From Limiplasma sp958448555 (GTDB lineage: Bacteria; Bacillota; Clostridia; Christensenellales; Aristaeellaceae), in assembly GCA_958448555.1 (NCBI GenBank), contig CAUDEL010000079.1, forward strand, positions 1 through 7,051: a stretch of 7,051 nt of DNA. The letters run 5' to 3'. Made by a program: the position numbers and the translations under genes. Position 1 is the stretch's first letter. Each line of letters begins with the position of its first letter. Of the stretch, positions 1 through 6,878 are shown piece by piece. The notes under the pieces are model-generated. The model saw only the letters and a list, made by a program, of their open reading frames with translations, was not told the origin of the DNA and did no database searches.

Positions 1-14
1 ATTATATCACTTCT

Positions 15-50
15 GGCAGTATCGCGCCTACTTTTCTGTGCGGTATTGCC
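15..50. other. Stem-loop immediately after the M56 peptidase stop codon
   Basis: GGCAGTATCGC (15-25) and GCGGTATTGCC (40-50) form an 11-bp stem around a 14-nt loop. Read as plus-strand RNA all 11 positions pair, two of them as G-U wobbles. Read as minus-strand RNA the same two positions become A-C mismatches. The right arm abuts the TAA stop at 51-53 of the minus-strand gene. Neither side has a good U-tract. It could be a weak terminator for a plus-strand gene entering from the left, or a 3'-end stabilising hairpin for the minus-strand message. The rest of positions 1-50 shows nothing else. Confidence 0.35.
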
Positions 51-2297
51 TTAGGTCGATTGCTTAAAGCGTTCCAGCGTCGCGTCACGCCAGCCAAGCA
101 GAGCCTCGCTCCATTGGGTTTCAGGGCCATAGTACGCCTCAAAAACCCCTTGCACCGTCTCAGCCACGCTCCATTGCCCGGCGCGGATGGAAGCCTTCTC
201 CTCATCCGTAAAGGGAATCTGATATTGATAATCAATGGCGCTATGGACAAAGGCATCCCGGTCACCCGCCTCCCAGCGCTCAAACCAGCCCTCCTCCTCA
301 ACCCTGTACCACAGGAAGCGGATGCCCTCTTCCCCGGCATAGGCCCCCTGCGTGGAGGTAAAGGGTGTCCGCGCGCCTTCAGCGGGCAGCATCACATAGT
401 TCCATTTCGGATACGCCGCATCGTGGAAAACCAGAAACGACGTTCCATCCTGCTCCATGTGCGCATAGACAAACCGATCCGCGTCCGCAAAGGAATGGCC
501 AAACGTGCCGGTGAGAAGCTCATACGCCCAGCTTGCCTGCTCCGCTGTTTCCGCATCCAGTTCGGCCATCGGCAGGAAGTCCGCCTCGAGGCTCTGCGCG
601 CCTGCCAGCGCACGGTCCATCAGCGTTTCTCTGCTGGCCATGCGGGCAGCATTGCTCGCCTGTATGCGTTCAACGTCCACCTCGCCTGATTCCCTGCGGG
701 TGAATCTGAACACATACATCTCCGGGCTCATTCGGATCGAGAGGCTCCCCGTATGGCCGGATTCCGCCATGGTATAGCTCAGCACCACGCATCGTTCGTC
801 GTCAAACCAGCCGTCCCCGCTGACGGAAAGCGTATCGAACGACTCTCCAAGGACCACGGATGACCACAGATGCGCAAAATCAACAATCCTGGCCCTGTAG
901 GCGTCGTGAACATCATAGGAAGGATTCGCCGGGAGTATTTCTTTGGCATGATAGATCGTACCGTAGGCGGCGCCATCCTCGATCTCCCAGATATGACCCT
1001 CGCTGTCAAAGCTGACCATGACCATCCCGCCCGCCTCTCCCGGCGGCGGCCAGGCGTTTACCTGCCATAGCTCTCCTCCGTCTATCACCTGCCATTGCAG
1101 CGCATCAAAGCCAGCCGCAGGCGACAGCATATTCAGCCACGGCCCGGAGGAAAAAATCTCCCGCGCATACGCCTCCGCCTCCTGCGGGGTATTGACGGCA
1201 TGCCGCTGCACTGCCGGACCGCTCCATTGCGGCGCAACCGGCTCGGAAAGCGGGCGCAGGTATTCCGCCGTGGCGAAGGCAAACAGCGTACCCGCGCAGG
1301 CAACGCACAGCGCCGCCACGCACAGCCAGCGCAGCGCCGCGCGTCCGTCCACGATGGCCCGCAGGCGGCGCTTGATGTGCCTGCCCTTCATGGTCATGCC
1401 CGTGGCCAGCACGGACATTTCCGGGCGGCTTCGCCGCGCGGCGTTCAGCGCCAGGGTGTTTGCGTAGCGGATACGTTCCTCATCGCTCATGGGCTGAATC
1501 ACATGCTCGTCGCAGGCCATCTCCTGATCGCCTCTGGACAGCCAGGCTGCCAGCCACACCAGCGGGTTGAACCAGTGAATCACGCAGCAGGCATTTCGCA
1601 CAAGCCCCCACCAGGGATCACCGGCCTTTTTATGGCACAGCTCATGCGTGAGCACCGGAAGAAGGTCCTCCTCCCTAAGCGTCAGGGGAAGTGCGACATA
1701 GGGCCTGAAGACCCCGACCAGGCAGGCCCCTGGCAGCGGGTCCACCCAGTAGACCGGCACGGGCCGGATTTTGCGCTGTTTGCATAGCTCGCGGTAGCGT
1801 GTCAGGCTTTCTCCCTCAAGCGCCCCCACGCGCCCGCGCCTGAGCGCAAGCAGAAAGCGCGCGTTTCGCCATGTCATCCAGCCCGCCACCGCCAGCGCCG
1901 CGACGGCATAAGCCGCCAGCAACCGGCCCGCCATACGCCCGCCTCTGATGTCGTAGGAGACCTCCCAGAGGGCTTCGGAAAGCCCGGCAGCGCCGTCATA
2001 CGCCTCGGCAGACAGGGCGAGATCCCTGACCGCGTCTATGGTGCGCACCCGTACCTGATCCGCGATGGGCCGCACGCCCGTGTCGGACGACAACGAAGGG
2101 CGAAGCTCGTTTATCATGGGATTGGGGAGCGATAAGGGAAGCAGCAGTCGCGCCGCCACCAGCAACCAGGCAAAACAGATAAGACGGCTGGTGAGCTTGC
2201 AGCGCAGAAAACGGCGTACAGGCAGCATCAGTAAAATCATGACGCTGCCGGCCAACGTGGCCTCAAGGAGAAAGTTGAACACGGTTGCGGCCCTCAT
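51..2297 (-). CDS. BlaR1/MecR1-like M56 family membrane metallopeptidase with atypical C-terminal extracellular domain
   Basis: Likely a membrane-embedded zinc protease that passes an external signal inward, as BlaR1/MecR1 do by cleaving a repressor. Read from ATG 2297 it has 748 residues. Hydrophobic segments lie near 6-27, 37-57 and 123-141, and another near 323-343 follows the protease domain. The zinc motif HELCH is at 218-222 (H218, E219, H222). QEMACDEH at 259-265 matches the family's E-x-x-C-D segment, with E259 the probable third ligand. The remaining ~400 residues should be outside the cell. I see no SxxK/KTG-type penicillin-binding module there, and an unusual number of Trp and acidic residues instead. 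This ATG is preferred over the upstream in-frame ATG at 2441 because AAGGAAGGTG sits just before it, the hydrophobic N-terminus begins here, and the longer reading would run through the terminator and promoter. No blaI-like gene adjoins. The protease assignment is firm; the signal and substrate are unknown. Confidence 0.9.
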   Translation of the reverse strand: MRAATVFNFLLEATLAGSVMILLMLPVRRFLRCKLTSRLICFAWLLVAARLLLPLSLPNPMINELRPSLSSDTGVRPIADQVRVRTIDAVRDLALSAEAYDGAAGLSEALWEVSYDIRGGRMAGRLLAAYAVAALAVAGWMTWRNARFLLALRRGRVGALEGESLTRYRELCKQRKIRPVPVYWVDPLPGACLVGVFRPYVALPLTLREEDLLPVLTHELCHKKAGDPWWGLVRNACCVIHWFNPLVWLAAWLSRGDQEMACDEHVIQPMSDEERIRYANTLALNAARRSRPEMSVLATGMTMKGRHIKRRLRAIVDGRAALRWLCVAALCVACAGTLFAFATAEYLRPLSEPVAPQWSGPAVQRHAVNTPQEAEAYAREIFSSGPWLNMLSPAAGFDALQWQVIDGGELWQVNAWPPPGEAGGMVMVSFDSEGHIWEIEDGAAYGTIYHAKEILPANPSYDVHDAYRARIVDFAHLWSSVVLGESFDTLSVSGDGWFDDERCVVLSYTMAESGHTGSLSIRMSPEMYVFRFTRRESGEVDVERIQASNAARMASRETLMDRALAGAQSLEADFLPMAELDAETAEQASWAYELLTGTFGHSFADADRFVYAHMEQDGTSFLVFHDAAYPKWNYVMLPAEGARTPFTSTQGAYAGEEGIRFLWYRVEEEGWFERWEAGDRDAFVHSAIDYQYQIPFTDEEKASIRAGQWSVAETVQGVFEAYYGPETQWSEALLGWRDATLERFKQST

Positions 2298-2302
2298 GAA
2301 CG

Positions 2303-2312
2303 CACCTTCCTT
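2303..2312 (-). promoter_or_regulatory. Ribosome binding site fixing the M56 peptidase start
   Basis: Minus-strand AAGGAAGGTG ends 5 nt before ATG 2297. It supports this start over the in-frame ATG 144 bases upstream. Confidence 0.75.
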
Positions 2313-2351
2313 CGCATCAATGATGGCAGAGGTACTATGTTCGTCCACCTC

Positions 2352-2380
2352 ATTATACGCATAAGGTATACATTTGTCAA
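2352..2380 (-). promoter_or_regulatory. Consensus sigma-A promoter of the M56 peptidase gene
   Basis: On the minus strand TTGACA (2380-2375) and TATAAT (2357-2352) are both perfect consensus hexamers separated by the ideal 17 bases. Transcription should start near 2345, giving a leader of about 45-50 nt before ATG 2297. The leader carries a small GAGGT/ACCTC inverted repeat (2347-2351 with 2329-2333). A promoter this strong in front of a sensor gene suggests control by a repressor; see the overlapping dyad. Confidence 0.88.
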
Positions 2381-2382
2381 CC
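2365..2382 (-). promoter_or_regulatory. Imperfect dyad over the -35 box, BlaI/MecI-operator-like
   Basis: Minus-strand GGTTGACAAATGTATACC fits the symmetric pattern GGT-NN-ACA-NN-TGT-NN-ACC, with 12 of 18 positions symmetric. Its centre lies at 2373-2374, so it covers the whole -35 hexamer and the start of the spacer. Known BlaI/MecI operators contain an ACA-NN-TGT core, and those repressors act with BlaR1-type proteases. The symmetry is read directly; the identity of the regulator is inferred. A second imperfect dyad, TTATGCGTATAA (2364-2353), overlaps the -10. Confidence 0.5.
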
Positions 2383-2392
2383 TTTCGTGTCG

Positions 2393-2424
2393 AAAAACCG
2401 CACATGTCCAAAGGGCATGTGCGG
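2393..2424 (-). terminator. Intrinsic terminator of the three-gene operon
   Basis: In the minus-strand transcript CCGCACATG (2424-2416) pairs perfectly with CATGTGCGG (2406-2398), and the stem is followed directly by five T (2397-2393). The 9-nt loop CCCTTTGGA can add two more C-G pairs beyond one mismatch. It begins 13 bases after the ATPase stop codon and precedes the -35 box of the next gene by 12 bases, so it separates the two units. Confidence 0.88.
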
Positions 2425-2437
2425 CATATAGTCGGCT

Positions 2438-3430
2438 TCAAGCCTCCCCCGCGGCGGCGCGCAGGTCCCCGGCGGTCAGCAGCATAAGCGTCTCGCGCGT
2501 CACCTGCGCCTGCGCGGCCAGGCGGTCCGCCTGCGCGCTCACGGCGCGCTCAAACAGATTGCGCACGCCTCTTGCGTTGCCAAAGCCCTCCGTGTCCAGG
2601 CTCAGGCGAGCCAGGATCGCCTTGAGCGGCTCCCGGGCGTCCGCATCCAACTGATACCCGCCAGTTTTGCAGCGCATTTCAAAGATGTCCGCCAGTTCCT
2701 CGACAGTGTAGTCGGGAAAGTGCAGGAAACGGTTGAACCGGCTCTCCAGGCCCGGGTTGGAATGGATGAAGGTTTCCATGCGCTCCGTATAGCCCGCCGC
2801 GATGACCACCAAGTCGTCCCGATGATCCTCCATGGTCTTGAGCAGCGTGTCCACCGCCTCCTGACCGTAGTCACTCCCGCCCTGAGCGGTCAGCGCGTAC
2901 GCCTCGTCAATAAAGAGCACGCCGCCCAACGCTTTCTGAACCGCCTCGCTCGTCTTGATGGCGGTCTGTCCCACATATCCGGCGACCAGTCCGCTTCGGT
3001 CCACCTCCACAAGCTGGCCCTTGGACAGGATGCCAAGGCTCCTGTATACCCGCGCCATCAGCCGGGCGATCATCGTCTTGCCCGTTCCCGGGTTCCCGGT
3101 AAACACCATATGCAGCGACACATCGCCCACCGGGAGACCGTTTTCCTTCCGCAGCTTCTGCACGGACACGAGGTTGATGAGGCTTTTGACCTCACGCTTG
3201 ACGGCCTTGAGGCCGATATACCCGTCCAGCTCTTTTTGCAGCGCTTCAAGCGACTCCGGCGCGCTCGTCTCCCCCTCCGCCCCGGGCTTGAGAGCGGCCT
3301 CCAGAGCGGCGCCGCTCTCAGCCGCTGGCGGGGCATCCCAGAGATCTGCGGCGAGGCGCTGAAGGCTGCTGCGCGTCATTTGCCCGATGACCTCCATCTG
3401 CAGCCGGATGATTTCATCCCTGCGGTCCAT
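2438..3430 (-). CDS. SpoVK/CbbX-type AAA+ ATPase
   Basis: A cytoplasmic AAA+ ATPase of 330 residues, close to the usual length of SpoVK/CbbX proteins, which form hexamers and remodel protein partners. The N-terminal ~60 residues are a helical start followed by an Ala/Glu/Pro-rich spacer. The ATPase core then shows Walker A GNPGTGKT (112-119), a pore-loop segment with the family signature GYVGQTAIKT (151-160), Walker B VLFIDEAY (171-178; D175, E176), a sensor-1 region VVIAAGY (208-214), the arginine-finger segment NPGLESRFNRF (225-235) and a sensor-2 helix GNARGVRNLFE (284-294). No core residue looks lost. ATG 3430 has a strong ribosome site. It is the last gene of the operon, 24 bases after the secreted-protein gene. 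The family is clear; the substrate is unknown. A role in sporulation, as for SpoVK, is only one option, since paralogues occur outside that process. Confidence 0.93.
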   Translation of the reverse strand: MDRRDEIIRLQMEVIGQMTRSSLQRLAADLWDAPPAAESGAALEAALKPGAEGETSAPESLEALQKELDGYIGLKAVKREVKSLINLVSVQKLRKENGLPVGDVSLHMVFTGNPGTGKTMIARLMARVYRSLGILSKGQLVEVDRSGLVAGYVGQTAIKTSEAVQKALGGVLFIDEAYALTAQGGSDYGQEAVDTLLKTMEDHRDDLVVIAAGYTERMETFIHSNPGLESRFNRFLHFPDYTVEELADIFEMRCKTGGYQLDADAREPLKAILARLSLDTEGFGNARGVRNLFERAVSAQADRLAAQAQVTRETLMLLTAGDLRAAAGEA

Positions 3431-3437
3431 GGATGTC

Positions 3438-3443
3438 CCTCCT
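3438..3443 (-). promoter_or_regulatory. Strong Shine-Dalgarno site of the AAA+ ATPase gene
   Basis: Minus-strand AGGAGG stands 7 nt before ATG 3430, within the 24-base gap after the upstream stop codon. It confirms the start and fits one shared transcript. Confidence 0.85.
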
Positions 3444-3454
3444 CCCCTTTGCGC

Positions 3455-5167
3455 TCAGGCGCCTGTAAGCGCGGAACGCGGAATGAAGAGGCGGCAGACA
3501 CGACCCTCCAAGCCAATCTGCACATACGCCCATTCGTCGCCCATAAACGCAAGCAGGGTGACCTGATCGCCAGCCTTCAGGCTCGTCAGCGTCTCCTTGG
3601 CGTTCAGCGGGTCGTCCGTGCCATCGCAGTCGCTGGCCAGGGTGATGGGAATCGAACAGAAGCCGAGCTTGGCGACATTCTCCGCGTCGGCCAGCGTGCT
3701 GTCATCAATGTAGCCCATGCGGCCGCGCGAGCCGTTCCCGATGGTGTAGCTGACCAGGACCCAGCCGTTCTCCACGCCGTAGATCAGCACGCTTTCGTCC
3801 GTATCCACCTGCGCGCCGCTCACGCGGTAGGTTTCCTCGCCGGGCGCGCAGCGGACCGGCAGCGTCTGGGCCTTTTCAAACGAAGCGTCGCTGAGCGGTG
3901 CCAGAGACGGAGCCTGCTGGACGGCCTGCTGATAAGGCGACAGGGTAGGCGTCGGGCTGGGGGTGGGCGTTGGACTTGGCGTCGGGGTCGGGGTCGGGGT
4001 CGGGCTTGGCGTCGGCGTCGGTATGGGCGTCGGCGTCGGGGTGACGAATTCCTCCGGAGCGACGCTGTCCCCCTGACGGTTGAGCACATAGCCGCTCATC
4101 GTACCGTCCTGGCCATAGAGCGTAAAGGCACTGTCGCTACCGATATCCAGCGTGCCATTGAGCACGTCGCTGGTGAGCACGCCGTCGGTCACGTCGTAGC
4201 TGCTCACGCTCACCGTCAAAAGCTTTCCGTCGGCCGTAAACTGATAATAGACCTCGCCGTCGGTTCCCAGCGGCTTCCAGAGGCCGTGGGTGAGCACATC
4301 CACGGTGATGGCGTCGTTTCCGGCCAGCGGCATGGGGGTGGGCGTAACGACCGGGGGCAGGGAGAAATTCGGATCGAGCGTCGCCTGCGGCGCAGGCGTG
4401 ACGGTCGCCTGGACGGTCTGCGCAGGCGTGGGCGTCCCGCTTGTTTCGTCCGGTTCCGCCGTGTCCGTCTGCGAGGCCGTACCGGCCAGCAGCTCCGAGC
4501 GCGTAAGGCTCAGCTCCTCCCAGGGGATGTCCACGAAAACCGCGTCGCTGCAAAGCTCGCCTGAAGCGTAGAACAGGCGAAGCGCCGGGGATGCCAGATA
4601 GTAGGATTTGGGGTTTGGGACATCCGAGGCGGAAGCGATCGTGCCAACCAGCTCCCCGTATTCTCCGGCACGCTGGTACACGGCCTGCTGCAATGCGGTG
4701 CGCACCGTTTCCCAGTCTTCCTCGAACAGCTCGGACACCTCCACGCTGCGCTGTCCGGCAAGGTCTACGATCAGATAGAAAAACTCCGTGCTGGCGCTTG
4801 GCTGGTCCACAGCGCGATTACGCACCGTCGCCTCTACCGACAGCAGGCCGGGAAAATCCAGCGATACGTTGAATCCGCCGCGGATCTCATCCAGGCCTCC
4901 GTCAGCATAGGCGTCATCCTGAGCCATCTGCCCCCGCTTTTGCAGGGCCTGAATGGGGGCGGTTACATGGTCCGTCAGGTAGAGCTCCAGTTGCGCGTCT
5001 TCGCAGGAAAACGTGGGATAATCCACCACGATCTGCTGACGGCCCACCGTCTCCTCCACATGGTTTCGAACCACGGTGATGCCCTGAGCGGAAAGATCCG
5101 TCTCCTGTGCGGCAGCCGAGCCGCAAACGAGCAAAAGCGCCAAAAGCAGCGCCGTAAACCGTTTCAT
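3455..5167 (-). CDS. Secreted protein: RsiV-like DUF4163/DUF3298 region, Thr-Pro linkers, two C-terminal SH3-like domains
   Basis: A 570-residue exported protein. Residues 1-20 form a signal peptide (MKR, Leu/Ala core, AAA-Q cleavage); a Cys in the core lacks a proper lipobox. Residues about 29-220 resemble the DUF4163/DUF3298 pair found outside the membrane in RsiV and PdaC-type proteins: a VVDYPTF strand, then FYLIVDLAGQ leading to VSELFEEDW, and a closing YYLASPALRLFY...VDIPWEEL segment. A Pro/Thr linker (~240-283) leads to a small beta-rich module (~285-370). A Thr-Pro repeat (376-411) follows, then two probable bacterial SH3-like domains (~433-491 and ~505-566), which often bind wall peptides. 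ATG 5167 is preferred over GTG 5170 because AAGGAGG lies 8 nt before it; the GTG reading adds one residue. It sits mid-operon, 13 bases after the membrane-protein gene. The domain calls are by eye; a cell-wall sensing or binding role is inferred. Confidence 0.85.
   Translation of the reverse strand: MKRFTALLLALLLVCGSAAAQETDLSAQGITVVRNHVEETVGRQQIVVDYPTFSCEDAQLELYLTDHVTAPIQALQKRGQMAQDDAYADGGLDEIRGGFNVSLDFPGLLSVEATVRNRAVDQPSASTEFFYLIVDLAGQRSVEVSELFEEDWETVRTALQQAVYQRAGEYGELVGTIASASDVPNPKSYYLASPALRLFYASGELCSDAVFVDIPWEELSLTRSELLAGTASQTDTAEPDETSGTPTPAQTVQATVTPAPQATLDPNFSLPPVVTPTPMPLAGNDAITVDVLTHGLWKPLGTDGEVYYQFTADGKLLTVSVSSYDVTDGVLTSDVLNGTLDIGSDSAFTLYGQDGTMSGYVLNRQGDSVAPEEFVTPTPTPIPTPTPSPTPTPTPTPSPTPTPSPTPTLSPYQQAVQQAPSLAPLSDASFEKAQTLPVRCAPGEETYRVSGAQVDTDESVLIYGVENGWVLVSYTIGNGSRGRMGYIDDSTLADAENVAKLGFCSIPITLASDCDGTDDPLNAKETLTSLKAGDQVTLLAFMGDEWAYVQIGLEGRVCRLFIPRSALTGA
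3941..4042 (-). repeat. Thr-Pro/Ser-Pro repeat-coding tract with G-quadruplex potential on the plus strand
   Basis: Residues 376-409 of the secreted protein are almost all TP or SP pairs, forming an extended linker between the middle module and the SH3-like domains. The plus strand is G-rich here. At 3984-4004 it holds three copies of GGGGTC followed by GGG, a four-run quadruplex pattern with 2-nt loops. A second cluster of G-runs lies at 3943-3967. The G-rich strand is the transcription template. The unit is prone to slippage in steps of 6 bases (one TP pair). Confidence 0.8.
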
Positions 5168-5175
5168 CACGGATA

Positions 5176-5182
5176 CCTCCTT
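5176..5182 (-). promoter_or_regulatory. Shine-Dalgarno site overlapping the upstream stop codon
   Basis: Minus-strand AAGGAGG begins within the TAA stop (5183-5181) of the membrane-protein gene and stands 8 nt before ATG 5167, or 5 nt before the alternative GTG 5170. The overlap suggests translational coupling of the two genes and favours the ATG. Confidence 0.85.
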
Positions 5183-6839
5183 AAAATTCGCCTTCCAGCC
5201 GGATAGGATAACACGACTGTGTGGACAAGGCTACATATTCGCTCTTCCCCTCCCGCTCCAGCACAAAGGAGTGGGAAAGCGGCTGCGGATAGGCCGCGCC
5301 CGTTACCGCATGCACGGTAAACGTGCCGCCGTCGCCCTCCAGCGTCTTTTCCGCCCAGGTGATGTCGCTGGCCACGGGACGGATGCTGTCGTAGACAAAA
5401 TCATAGTGCTGCTCGCCCTGTACAAACAGGCCATATTTGCCGCTTTCAGGGGCCCGGACCACCATCGCGTCGCAGTCCAGATAGGCGTGAACCTCGGGGG
5501 AGGTCACCAGCGGCGCGGACGTATCGGGCAGACGGTACATCTCGCCCGTGTTCATGTAGGCCATCCCGCAGGCGGAGGCCACCAGGTCCTCCATGTCAGG
5601 CGTAGCCAGCCAGCGGCTCATGGTTCCATCCTGCCCAAGGACATAGAGGAGATATCGCTGGTCGCTTTCCGCGGTGCTGCCCGTATCCACATACGCCACG
5701 GTGGACTGGCCCGTAAAGGGATAGGCGCGGGCAAACCAGAGGGTACTGAAAAGCTGTCCGCCGGCGTTGATGTAGTTAGCGCTTCCGTCCTTCTCGCTTT
5801 GGATGATGGACCAGCCGTTGTACATGGGATGCAAGCGCAGCTCTGAGCCATAGCTGGCCTCAAGATCGGCGGTGCGCACCAGCGCCGAGCCATTGACGGC
5901 CACCAGGTAGGGCTTTTGATCCACATAGAACCCGCCAAAGGCCTGCGGGAACATTCCCTGCGAGCTCAGTCCCTCAAAATAGCATAGCAGCCGTCCCTCG
6001 GCGGCGGTAAACAGATAGAAATCATAGGTGCCGTCTGGACGAAGGTTGCTGGTGAGCACATGCGTATCCGTCACGGCACGGATGTCCATCTGGACGGTTC
6101 CGCTCAGACGGCTGATGGCCGTGCGGGTTGTGTCGGCGATCTCCAGGGCCGGCGCGGCATCATAGCCCGAAATGGGCTGGGGCGTCGTCATGACCGTAAA
6201 GGTTGCTTCCGGCTGGGTGACGATTCCCGTCTGGTTCAGCCATTCTCCGATCCGGTCGCGCATGAGCCACCCGCCGCCGGCCAGCACAACGAGCACGGCT
6301 GCGCCAACAAGGACCTTTTTTATCCTGCGCCTGCGCCGCCGACGCTGAGCGGCGGGGTTTTCGGCCTCCTCGCGGACCTCGTACCCCACGCCATCCATCG
6401 AGAGGATATCGCGGCGGGCGGTATCGGCCCAGGTCGCTTCCCGCGGGCGGTAGACGTTGCTCTGCACTTCGCCCGCCGGCTGAACGGGCTTATCGTCAAT
6501 GCCGAGAAAATCGAGCTTCGGAGGTGGCGCAAAGGCGGGCTCCGCCTCTTCGCCCTCCGGGGATTGGGATCCGCCGCGCCGGTAATAGGCGGAAAGATCC
6601 TCCTGGGGATGGGACGTCTTCTCCACACCGGCTAAGCCTTCCCCGGGAGCGTTTGGCGTATAGTCGCCGTATGGCTGCACGCTCGCCTCGGCCTGCGCCT
6701 CCGCGCCCTGAAGCTCCTGCTGGGCAGCGGCCTCAAGCGCGACTTCCTCCCCGGCCGGAGAGACCGTCCTGGCCATATACAGGCTCCTCGCCCGTTCACT
6801 GCGCCTTACCCGGCTTTTGCCGGAATGGTTATCCGTCAT
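5181..6839 (-). CDS. Single-pass membrane protein with disordered cytoplasmic tail and WG-repeat-like extracellular domain
   Basis: A 552-residue protein that I cannot name. Residues 1-165 are low in hydrophobicity and rich in Glu, Ala, Pro and Gly, probably a disordered cytoplasmic tail. A basic stretch with seven consecutive Arg (166-172) followed by IKK borders one membrane helix (~176-193), implying N-in, C-out. The outer ~350 residues look beta-rich with WG-repeat-like segments: NYINAGGQLFSTLWFARAYP (355-374) and GKYGLFV...YDFVYDSI (467-486). The repeat match is by eye and loose. ATG 6839 is preferred over the in-frame ATG 6893 because GAGGTG lies just before it and because the longer start falls inside the promoter palindrome. 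It is first in the operon, so it is probably made with the secreted protein and the ATPase. A receptor or scaffold role at the membrane is inference. Confidence 0.82.
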   Translation of the reverse strand: MTDNHSGKSRVRRSERARSLYMARTVSPAGEEVALEAAAQQELQGAEAQAEASVQPYGDYTPNAPGEGLAGVEKTSHPQEDLSAYYRRGGSQSPEGEEAEPAFAPPPKLDFLGIDDKPVQPAGEVQSNVYRPREATWADTARRDILSMDGVGYEVREEAENPAAQRRRRRRRIKKVLVGAAVLVVLAGGGWLMRDRIGEWLNQTGIVTQPEATFTVMTTPQPISGYDAAPALEIADTTRTAISRLSGTVQMDIRAVTDTHVLTSNLRPDGTYDFYLFTAAEGRLLCYFEGLSSQGMFPQAFGGFYVDQKPYLVAVNGSALVRTADLEASYGSELRLHPMYNGWSIIQSEKDGSANYINAGGQLFSTLWFARAYPFTGQSTVAYVDTGSTAESDQRYLLYVLGQDGTMSRWLATPDMEDLVASACGMAYMNTGEMYRLPDTSAPLVTSPEVHAYLDCDAMVVRAPESGKYGLFVQGEQHYDFVYDSIRPVASDITWAEKTLEGDGGTFTVHAVTGAAYPQPLSHSFVLEREGKSEYVALSTQSCYPIRLEGEF

Positions 6840-6844
6840 CGTCA

Positions 6845-6850
6845 CACCTC
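6845..6850 (-). promoter_or_regulatory. Ribosome binding site fixing the start of the membrane-protein gene
   Basis: Minus-strand GAGGTG ends 5 nt before ATG 6839. No comparable site precedes the alternative ATG 6893. Confidence 0.65.
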
Positions 6851-6878
6851 GTCCAATCCGTAGAAACTTACATCCAGC

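Noticed and set aside
60..689. A 209-codon plus-strand open frame over the 3' end of the M56 peptidase gene
   Set aside because: No domain or ribosome site is visible; it is best explained as an antisense shadow.
2298..2441. A 48-residue N-terminal extension of the M56 peptidase from ATG 2441
   Set aside because: It would be translated across the terminator and promoter, upstream of the predicted transcript start; ATG 2297 has its own ribosome site and begins the hydrophobic N-terminus.
3941..4042. A CRISPR-like or direct-repeat array suggested by recurring GTCGG units
   Set aside because: The units are in-frame Thr-Pro codons of the secreted protein without distinct spacers.
2720..4564. 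A 614-codon open frame on the plus strand opposite the ATPase and secreted-protein genes
   Set aside because: Its translation is Arg/His/Gly-rich low-complexity text without domains, it spans two well-supported minus-strand genes, and long antisense frames are common in GC-rich DNA.
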